From an uncultured Thermomicrobiales bacterium (GTDB lineage Bacteria > Chloroflexota > Chloroflexia > Thermomicrobiales > UBA6265), in assembly GCA_902806395.1 (NCBI GenBank), contig CADCWH010000120.1, positions 1-5,695 on the forward strand: 5,695 nucleotides of DNA, written 5' to 3'. The notes under the pieces are model-generated. The model had not been told where the DNA came from and ran no database searches. It was given only the letters and a program-made list of their open reading frames with translations. The number at the start of each line of letters is the position of its first letter. The first letter of the stretch is position 1. Positions 1 through 5,169 of this stretch are shown here, in pieces. Both the position numbers and the translations under genes were made by a program.

Positions 1-1
1 C

Positions 2-1111
2 ATCACCGGCACCAAGGGCAAGACCACCACCGCCAGCCTGTGCGCGGCGATGCTCAAGGAGTGGGACCCGACGACCGTGCTCGCGGGCAACATGGGCGTC
101 TCGGCCCTCGGCCGCCTGGAGGCGATCGCCGCCGGGACGCCGGTGGTGCTGGAATTATCGAGCTGGCAGGTGGAGGGATTGATCGAACACGGTCTGTCGC
201 CGGACATTGCCGTGATCACCAATGTCCACGAGGACCACCTCGACCACTATGACGACTTCGCCGACTACGCCGGTGTCAAGCGCGGGCTGGTCACCCACCA
301 GCGGCGGGGCGACGTGGCGATCCTGAATCGGGCCGACCCCGAGGTCTGGGCGGCGGCCGGGATGACGGCGGGCCGGGTCGTGCCATTAGCCACTGACGAA
401 CGGTCGGGACCCGGCGCGTGGACGGTCGGAGAACGGCTCGTCTGGCGAACAACGGAAGGGGAGGTCACCTTCGACCGGCCGTCGGGTATGGCCCTGGCGG
501 GAGCGCACGGCACGGCCAACGCCCTGGCGGCGATGGCAGCCGCCCTCTCGAGGGGAGCAGACCCCCGTGCGGTGGCGGGCGGGCTGGCAGGGTTCGCCGG
601 GGTGCGGGACCGTTTGGAGACCGTCGCCGCACGGGGCGGGGTCACCTTCATCAACGATACGGCGGCGACGGCCCCGGCGGCGACGGCGGCCGCCATGGAT
701 GCGCTCGCCGGGCGGACCGTCCACTTGATCGCTGGCGGGGCCGACAAGCGGCTCGACCTGACCCCCCTGGTTGCGGCGATCGGCCGGGCAAAGAGCGTGA
801 CATTGCTCGCGGGGACGGCGACGGATCGCCTCGTTTCGATACTGGCCGCTGCCCGGTCGGACGACTTGCCGCCGGCGGCGCACCGGGACATGGGTGAGGC
901 GGTCCGGGCCGCCGCCGCGTCGGCCGGTCCGGGCGATGTGGTGCTGTTGTCCCCCGGCTGTGCCAGTTTTGGGCTGTTCCGGGACGAGTTCGACCGGGGT
1001 GAACGCTTCCGCCAGGCGGTGGCGGCCTTCACCGGAGGAGTCGACGCGGGTGAATCGTCTATCACCGGCGCGCCTTTGGATGTTGGGTCGGTCGGAGGAG
1101 CGGAGCGGTGA
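2..1111 (+). CDS. murD: UDP-N-acetylmuramoyl-L-alanine--D-glutamate ligase (MurD), 5'-truncated by window edge
   Basis: Cytoplasmic ATP-dependent ligase that adds D-Glu to UDP-MurNAc-L-Ala in peptidoglycan precursor synthesis. The open frame already runs at base 2, so the N-terminal nucleotide-sugar-binding domain (about 110 residues in the family) lies upstream of the window; 369 residues are visible. The fragment opens with the ATP-binding P-loop GTKGKTTT (Lys codon 20-22). It continues with ELSSWQVE (about 149-172), NVHEDHLDHY (221-250), a Lys in YAGVKRG (codon 278-280) at the position of the carbamylated lysine of MurD-type ligases, INDTAATAPAAT (from 650), GGADKRLDL (about 734-760) and the C-terminal SPGCASFGLF block (about 950-980). 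NDTAAT and SPGCASFG match the MurD C-terminal domain better than MurC, MurE or MurF. The last 25 or so residues are a non-conserved tail that also encodes the murC ribosome-binding site. The stop TGA overlaps the next start (GTGA). Family call is very secure; the true start cannot be seen. Confidence 0.96.
   Translation: MTGTKGKTTTASLCAAMLKEWDPTTVLAGNMGVSALGRLEAIAAGTPVVLELSSWQVEGLIEHGLSPDIAVITNVHEDHLDHYDDFADYAGVKRGLVTHQRRGDVAILNRADPEVWAAAGMTAGRVVPLATDERSGPGAWTVGERLVWRTTEGEVTFDRPSGMALAGAHGTANALAAMAAALSRGADPRAVAGGLAGFAGVRDRLETVAARGGVTFINDTAATAPAATAAAMDALAGRTVHLIAGGADKRLDLTPLVAAIGRAKSVTLLAGTATDRLVSILAAARSDDLPPAAHRDMGEAVRAAAASAGPGDVVLLSPGCASFGLFRDEFDRGERFRQAVAAFTGGVDAGESSITGAPLDVGSVGGAER
1094..1100 (+). 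promoter_or_regulatory. Ribosome-binding site of murC-murB
   Basis: GGAGGAG lies 7 nt upstream of the GTG at 1108 and inside the end of murD. It is a near-perfect Shine-Dalgarno sequence. It decides the choice of GTG 1108 over the in-frame ATGs at 1132 and 1162, which have poorer sites. With the GTGA overlap it suggests translational coupling to murD. Confidence 0.8.
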
Positions 1112-3726
1112 ACGCCGGAGTGGGGACGGAGATGGCGGGATCTGAGGAAGCATGGGCTGGGATGCCGGGGAGCGGCGGGGTGCCGAGTGCTGGGCTCGCG
1201 GCCGGGGAGGCGACGTTCGCGCTGCCCGACCCGCCCGCGCGGGTCCACTTCGTCGGCATCGGCGGGGCGGGAATGAGCGGTTTGGCCCGCATCCTCCACG
1301 CGTCCGGGTACGCCGTCACTGGGTCCGACAATCAGTTCTCCGAAGGGGTCCGGGGACTGGAAGCCCTCGGGATCGCGGTGCGGTCCGGTCACGACGACGT
1401 CGCCGCCGCCACCGCCGCTGGCCTCGTGGTGATGACGGCGGCGGTCCGGGCGGACAACCCGGAGATCGCCGCCGCCCGGGATGTCGGAGTGCCGGTGGTG
1501 AAGCGGGCGGTGCTGCTCGGGGCACTGGCGTCGCGGTTTCGCTCGGTGGCCGTCGCCGGTTCCCACGGCAAGTCGACGACGAGCGGGATGCTTGTCGCCG
1601 CGCTACATGCACTGGGGGACGATCCGACCTTCGCGATCGGGGCCACGGTGGCCGGGCTAGGGACCAACGCCGCGCCCGGGACCGGGACAGAGATGGTGGT
1701 CGAGGCCGACGAATACGACTACTCGTTCCTCAGCCTCTCGCCCGACCTGGCGATCATCACGAACATCGACTTCGACCACACGGACATCTTCCCCGACCAG
1801 GCAGCCTACGACGCGGCATTCGTCCGCTTCGTGGCCAATCTCCGACCCGGCGCGACCCTGGTGGTGTCCGGGGACGACCCCGGTTGCCGGCGCGTGCGGG
1901 GTGAGATCGCTCGGGAGGACGTCACGGTGGTGTCGTTCGGGGCGGGACCGGGGGGCGACTGGTCGCTGGGGCGAGACGGGGCGGATTGGCAGGTGACGGG
2001 ACCGAATGGTGGAACCGTGCGGTTGTCGCTTACGGTGCCGGGCCAGCACAACGCGCTGAACGCGACGGCAGCGCTGGCCGCCTTGGCGGCATTGGGGCAC
2101 GACCCGGCGGCGGCGGCCACCGCGCTCGGTACCTTCGGCGGTGTCGGTCGCCGGTTCGATGTCTTGGGCGATTCGGGCGGGGTGACGGTGGTCGACGACT
2201 ACGCCCACCACCCGAGCGAGATTCGGGCGACGGTCGCGGCGGCGAGGGACCGGTGGCCGGGGAGGCGGGTGGTCGCGGTGTTCCAGCCGCACACGTTCAG
2301 TCGCACGAAAGCGCTGCTGGAGCCCTTTGCCGCCGCGCTCGAGACGGCCGACCTGACGATGGTGTTGGCGATCTACGCGGCCCGGGAGACGGATGACCTG
2401 GGAATCTCGGCCGCGTCGCTGGCGGATCTCGTCCCAGGGTCGATCATGGCGGACGGACCGGAGGAGGCCGTGGGTCTGCTCGCCCGGGCCACGCGGCCGG
2501 GTGATGTCGTCCTCACCCTCGGAGCGGGGACCGTGACGGGGGTCGGCCCGGCGCTACTGGAGGCGCTCTCGGCGAGTGGCGGCGTCGCGTCGCCGATCGG
2601 CGAGGAATCACCATCGGGTGAAGGCGTCCCGGCTGCCGCGGAGGTGCTTCCTTCGGGACTTGGCCCGCAAGGGGCGGAGGTGTCGGGGGTGGGGGACTCT
2701 CTGGTCGCAGGTGAGGAGACAGCGTCCCGGCGACCGGGTCGACGGCGCACGGCGGGGCCGCCGCCAATCAACCTGCCTGGCGAACCGGCCTTGACGATCC
2801 TGCGCGAGTCGCCAATGTCGTTGCACACCACCTGGCGGGTTGGGGGTCCGGCCGATTTCTTGGTTCGGGCGGCGACGCCCGAGGCCTTCAGCCGGGCCTT
2901 GGCTTGGGCCGCCGGCGAGGGACTCCCGGTGACCGTCATCGGCGGCGGGAGCAACCTCCTGGTGGACGACGCCGGGCTGCGGGGCCTGACGATCCTGGCC
3001 CGGACGCCGGGCGAGCGGGCCGAAGGGTTGGTAGATGTCGATCAGCGGGACGACCACGTCCTACTGCGCGTCGCGGCCCAAGCACCACTGTCGTGGGTCG
3101 GGCGGCAAGCCGCCGAGCGGGGCTGGGCCGGGTTGGACTGGGCCGTGGGACTGCCCGGAACGGTCGGCGGGGCCACCGTCAATAACGCCGGTGCCCATGG
3201 CTCCGAACTGAAGGATACGCTGGAGTCTGTCGTCGTGATCGACAACATGGGGTGCACTGATCGGCGCCCTGGAGCGACGCTGGCGGCGAGTTACCGGATG
3301 ACGACATTGAAGGCGCTGGGCCGGCCGAGGGGTGAACACGTCCTCTGGGCTGAGTTCCGACTGTTGCATGGGGATCGGGACACGCTGGTGAGGCTGGCGG
3401 ACGAGCATGCCCGGTTTCGCAAGGAGACTCAGCCCACCGGTGCCTGCGCTGGCTCGACCTTCGCCAACCCGCCGGGCGACTACGCGGGCCGCTTGTTGGA
3501 GGCGGCGGGACTGAAGGGCTTCGCGGTCGGGTCGGCGCGGTTCTCGCCGAAGCACGCCAACTGGGTGATCAACGAGGGCGGGGCGACGGCGGCCCAGATC
3601 CGCGAGTTGATCGCCACGGCGCGAGAGCGAGTGCGGGAGCGGTTCGACGTCGACCTGCGGCAAGAAGTCGAGGAAATCGGTGATCCGCCCGGTGGGGGCG
3701 TGCGGGCGGCGGGGACAGGCGAGTGA
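1108..3726 (+). CDS. murC-murB: Fused UDP-N-acetylmuramate--L-alanine ligase / UDP-N-acetylenolpyruvoylglucosamine reductase (MurC-MurB)
   Basis: A single 872-residue cytoplasmic protein with two peptidoglycan enzymes. MurC half: residues 1-44 are a low-complexity leader; VHFVGIGGAGMSGLA (46-60) starts the Rossmann-like UDP-sugar domain; GSHGKST (151-157, Lys155) is the ATP P-loop; EADEYDYSF (199-207) and NIDFDHTDIF (219-228) belong to the ATPase domain; VPGQHNALNA (310-319) precedes the C-terminal domain with DDYAHHPSE (363-371) and FQPHTFSRT (392-400). MurC ends near 488. A linker rich in Gly, Pro, Ser and Glu follows. MurB half: FAD-binding motifs VIGGGSNLLVDD (610-621) and GLPGTVGGATVNNAGAHG (681-698), then SYR (Arg730), GSTFANPPGDYAG (782-794, catalytic Ser783) and LRQEV (Glu853), matching the Arg/Ser/Glu set of E. 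coli MurB (Arg159, Ser229, Glu325). The short Arg-Ser spacing and GSxFxNPPG block indicate type II MurB. MurB makes UDP-MurNAc, which MurC uses next, so the fusion joins consecutive steps. Both halves look catalytically complete. The start is GTG, overlapping murD by 4 bp. Confidence 0.96.
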   Translation: MNAGVGTEMAGSEEAWAGMPGSGGVPSAGLAAGEATFALPDPPARVHFVGIGGAGMSGLARILHASGYAVTGSDNQFSEGVRGLEALGIAVRSGHDDVAAATAAGLVVMTAAVRADNPEIAAARDVGVPVVKRAVLLGALASRFRSVAVAGSHGKSTTSGMLVAALHALGDDPTFAIGATVAGLGTNAAPGTGTEMVVEADEYDYSFLSLSPDLAIITNIDFDHTDIFPDQAAYDAAFVRFVANLRPGATLVVSGDDPGCRRVRGEIAREDVTVVSFGAGPGGDWSLGRDGADWQVTGPNGGTVRLSLTVPGQHNALNATAALAALAALGHDPAAAATALGTFGGVGRRFDVLGDSGGVTVVDDYAHHPSEIRATVAAARDRWPGRRVVAVFQPHTFSRTKALLEPFAAALETADLTMVLAIYAARETDDLGISAASLADLVPGSIMADGPEEAVGLLARATRPGDVVLTLGAGTVTGVGPALLEALSASGGVASPIGEESPSGEGVPAAAEVLPSGLGPQGAEVSGVGDSLVAGEETASRRPGRRRTAGPPPINLPGEPALTILRESPMSLHTTWRVGGPADFLVRAATPEAFSRALAWAAGEGLPVTVIGGGSNLLVDDAGLRGLTILARTPGERAEGLVDVDQRDDHVLLRVAAQAPLSWVGRQAAERGWAGLDWAVGLPGTVGGATVNNAGAHGSELKDTLESVVVIDNMGCTDRRPGATLAASYRMTTLKALGRPRGEHVLWAEFRLLHGDRDTLVRLADEHARFRKETQPTGACAGSTFANPPGDYAGRLLEAAGLKGFAVGSARFSPKHANWVINEGGATAAQIRELIATARERVRERFDVDLRQEVEEIGDPPGGGVRAAGTGE
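2566..2775 (+). other. Interdomain linker of MurC-MurB
   Basis: Codons about 487-556 of the fusion lie between the last MurC helix (PALLEAL) and the first MurB-like residues (LTILRESP). They encode a Gly/Ser/Pro/Glu-rich stretch with no recognisable fold, ending in a basic cluster RRPGRRR (541-547) and PPP (551-553). There is no in-frame stop. No start codon with a good ribosome-binding site is visible that would allow separate MurB synthesis. The boundaries are approximate and the disorder is inferred from composition. Confidence 0.7.
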
Positions 3727-3730
3727 GGAG
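3725..3730 (+). promoter_or_regulatory. Ribosome-binding site of ddl
   Basis: GAGGAG, overlapping the murC-murB stop codon, stands 7 nt before ATG 3738. This favours ATG 3738 over the in-frame GTG at 3723, which has only a weak AGGCGA-type sequence in front of it. Confidence 0.7.
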
Positions 3731-3737
3731 CGGGGGC

Positions 3738-4874
3738 ATGACGCGGGGACGGGGATCGGGCACGGATGGCAGGGTGCGGGTGGCTGTCCTGTTCGGTGGG
3801 GAGTCGGACGAGCACGATGTCTCTCTGCGGTCAGCAGAGACGGTGATGGGCGCGCTGGACCCGGATCTGTTCGAGGTCGTGCCGGTCGGGATCACCAGGC
3901 AGGGGGCGTGGCTCGCGGGCGACGGGGTCTTCCAACGGCTGACGTCCCATTCGCCGCTCTTCGCGTTGCCGGGGACCACTGCGGACGGACGAGACGCCGC
4001 GGACGACCCGCTCGTCGAAGGGGCTCTGACCGTGGCCGAGCCCGGGCAGGTCGGGCTTTCCGGGACGGCGCTGCGGGGGGTCGATGTCGTCTTCCCGGTG
4101 TTGCACGGACCGAGGGGAGAGGACGGGACGGTCCAGGGCATGCTGGAGCTGGCCGGGGTGCCCTATGTCGGGTCCGGTGTCCTGGGTTCGGCGGTGGCGA
4201 TGGATAAGGCGATGGCCAAAGTCGTGTTGGCGCAGGCCGGGATCCCACAGGGGCCGTGGCTGACCGTTGCCCGCTCGGCCTGGGAGGTGGATCCGGACGC
4301 CCTTGGCGAGCGAATCGCGACCGACATCGGGTTCCCCTGCTTCGTGAAACCGGCCAACATGGGGTCGAGCGTCGGGGTCTCCAAGGTGCATGACGCTGGT
4401 GAACTGGGCGCGGCGATGTCGCTGGCCTGCCAATACGACCGCCGGATCGTGGTCGAGGCGGGGCTGGACGCGCGGGAGATCGAGGTCGCGGTGCTGGGCA
4501 ACGAGTCGCCGGTGGCCTCGGTGGCCGGGGAGATCGTGCCGGCGGGGGAGTTCTACGACTACGCGGCGAAGTACGTCAGCGACGATTCTGAGTTGATCGT
4601 GCCGGCCGACCTGACGGTCGAGCAGGCGGACGACGTGTCGCGGTTGGCGGTCGCGGCGTTCGCGGCCCTGGACTTGGCCGGACTGGCGCGGGTCGACTTC
4701 TTCGTGGAGCGGGAAGGGGGCCGGGTCCTAGTCAACGAGGTCAACACCCTGCCTGGGTTCACGGCGATCAGCATGTATCCCCGCCTGTGGGAGGCGAGCG
4801 GGATGCCGCTGCCGGACCTCGTGGCGCGATTGGTGGACCTCGCCCAGGCCCGCCACGCGGAACGGCGTCGCTGA
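3738..4874 (+). CDS. ddl: D-alanine--D-alanine ligase (Ddl)
   Basis: ATP-grasp ligase that joins two D-Ala into the dipeptide later added by MurF; cytoplasmic. From ATG 3738 it is 378 residues, within the range of the longer Ddl form. The N-terminal domain begins VAVLFGGESDEHDVSL (15-30), where Glu25 aligns with E. coli DdlB Glu15. The first family signature HGPRGEDGTVQG is at 123-134. The ATP-grasp domain has FVKPANMGSSVGVSKV (202-217, Ser210 like Ser150), YDYAAKYV (273-280, Lys278-Tyr279 like Lys215-Tyr216), LARVDFF (316-322, Arg318 and Asp320) and NEVNTLPGFTAIS (333-345, Glu334, Asn336 and Ser345). The Lys-Tyr pair is the usual D-Ala,D-Ala type, giving no sign of D-lactate specificity. It follows murC-murB by 11 bp, so it is almost certainly in the same operon. 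An alternative start, GTG 3723 (383 residues), would overlap the previous stop as GTGA. Confidence 0.96.
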   Translation: MTRGRGSGTDGRVRVAVLFGGESDEHDVSLRSAETVMGALDPDLFEVVPVGITRQGAWLAGDGVFQRLTSHSPLFALPGTTADGRDAADDPLVEGALTVAEPGQVGLSGTALRGVDVVFPVLHGPRGEDGTVQGMLELAGVPYVGSGVLGSAVAMDKAMAKVVLAQAGIPQGPWLTVARSAWEVDPDALGERIATDIGFPCFVKPANMGSSVGVSKVHDAGELGAAMSLACQYDRRIVVEAGLDAREIEVAVLGNESPVASVAGEIVPAGEFYDYAAKYVSDDSELIVPADLTVEQADDVSRLAVAAFAALDLAGLARVDFFVEREGGRVLVNEVNTLPGFTAISMYPRLWEASGMPLPDLVARLVDLAQARHAERRR

Positions 4875-4899
4875 CGTCCGGCGCCGTCTGCCGGGCGTC
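4873..4899 (+). terminator. GC-rich hairpin overlapping the ddl stop codon
   Basis: GACGTCCGGC (4873-4882) pairs with GCCGGGCGTC (4890-4899) around a 7-nt loop: ten pairs, one of them a G-U wobble. The left arm starts inside the ddl TGA. No U-tract follows (the next bases are gcgagagggg), so it is not a classical intrinsic terminator. It may instead act as a 3'-end stabiliser, a partial terminator or a pause site. Its position exactly at the operon's last stop is the main argument for function. Confidence 0.45.
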
Positions 4900-4930
4900 G
4901 CGAGAGGGGTAAGGAAGGGCCGATCGATGA

Positions 4931-4969
4931 CTCACGGCATGGTGGACGACAACAACGCCATGCCGAGAG
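4931..4969. repeat. Inverted repeat 1, operator-like, upstream of putative ftsZ promoter
   Basis: CTCACGGCATGG (4931-4942) and CCATGCCGAGAG (4958-4969) are reverse complements at 11 of 12 positions, with a perfect 8-bp core CGGCATGG/CCATGCCG and a 15-bp spacer. Relative to the predicted start site near 4999, the right arm covers the -35 region and the left arm lies near -60. This fits a regulator site, or as RNA a long hairpin. The pairing is directly seen; the function is inferred. Confidence 0.55.
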
Positions 4970-4970
4970 C

Positions 4971-4986
4971 GCACGGGGCACCGTGC
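4971..4986. repeat. Inverted repeat 2 abutting the -10 motif
   Basis: GCACGG (4971-4976) and CCGTGC (4981-4986) are perfect 6-bp arms around GGCA. The repeat begins one base after inverted repeat 1, fills the promoter spacer, and its last three bases are the TGC of the extended -10. It could be an operator or a short stable hairpin. It is short enough to arise by chance in GC-rich DNA. Confidence 0.4.
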
Positions 4987-4992
4987 TATACT
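4984..4992 (+). promoter_or_regulatory. Putative extended -10 promoter for ftsZ
   Basis: TGCTATACT matches the extended -10 pattern TGnTATAAT with one change in the hexamer, in an otherwise GC-rich sequence where such AT-rich hexamers are rare. There is no good TTGACA-like -35 at 16-18 bp (the 4964-4969 hexamer is cgagag), but extended -10 promoters can work without one. The predicted start is near 4999, giving an ftsZ leader of about 171 nt. Two inverted repeats sit directly upstream. Confidence 0.5.
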
Positions 4993-5158
4993 CCCGCGAT
5001 GCGAGTGGTCGGGATGAAGGGCCGCGAACCGGTGTAGGCCGGTGGTGAACGTGCGCCCGATCGTCTGGGTCCGTAGATCAGGTCGGCGGGGCGATGTTCG
5101 TCCTGGGTGCGCTTGACGACGGCCCAGCGAATAGATCGATCGCCATGAAGGCCGATGT

Positions 5159-5167
5159 GGGGGAGAG
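5159..5167 (+). promoter_or_regulatory. Ribosome-binding site of ftsZ
   Basis: GGGGGAGAG ends two bases before ATG 5170; its GGGGAG core is about 4-5 nt from the start, slightly close but usable. It is the only purine-rich site in front of an in-frame start in this region. It therefore supports the long form of FtsZ over later GTG codons such as 5455. Confidence 0.5.
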
Positions 5168-5169
5168 CG

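Larger units (their letters stand above)
4875..5169 (+). other. Intergenic region between ddl and ftsZ
   Basis: These 295 nt contain no gene I can support. In order they hold the rest of the ddl-end hairpin, a purine-rich stretch with AAGGAAGG (4911-4918), inverted repeat 1 (4931-4969), inverted repeat 2 (4971-4986), an extended -10 motif (4984-4992), a small ACCGG/CCGGT hairpin (5028-5043) and the ftsZ ribosome-binding site. Many dcw clusters have ftsQ and ftsA before ftsZ; the space here is too small for either, and no fragment resembling them is visible. A 36-codon frame (4927-5037) is the only small coding candidate and is treated as a finding. Confidence 0.75.

Noticed and set aside
265..1566. 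A 433-codon open frame on the minus strand across murD and murC
   Set aside because: It is antisense to two certain genes, its translation is rich in Arg, Pro, Ala and Ser with no recognisable motif, and long antisense frames are expected in GC-rich coding DNA. The same applies to the other minus-strand frames, for example those at 1657-2292, 2373-2954, 3061-3663 and 3569-4141.
2566..2775. Assembly error joining separate murC and murB genes
   Set aside because: The frame is continuous, both domains are complete, and the linker has the same strand and base composition as its surroundings. No evidence of a lost stop or duplicated sequence is visible, though reads would be needed to exclude it fully.
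3723..3737. GTG 3723 as the ddl start, with a 4-bp overlap to murC-murB
   Set aside because: It is possible by analogy with the murD/murC GTGA junction, but ATG 3738 has the better-spaced GAGGAG and a commoner start codon. The five extra residues (MRSGG) carry no conserved features.
5113..5118. TTGACG as a -35 box closer to ftsZ
   Set aside because: No acceptable -10 hexamer lies 16-18 bp downstream (5136-5141 reads tcgatc); the nearest AT-rich bases (atagat, 5131-5136) are too close.
4875..5169. Degenerate ftsQ or ftsA remnant between ddl and ftsZ
   Set aside because: All three forward frames are interrupted or too short, and none contains a POTRA-like or actin-fold motif that I can recognise; 295 nt is also far too short.
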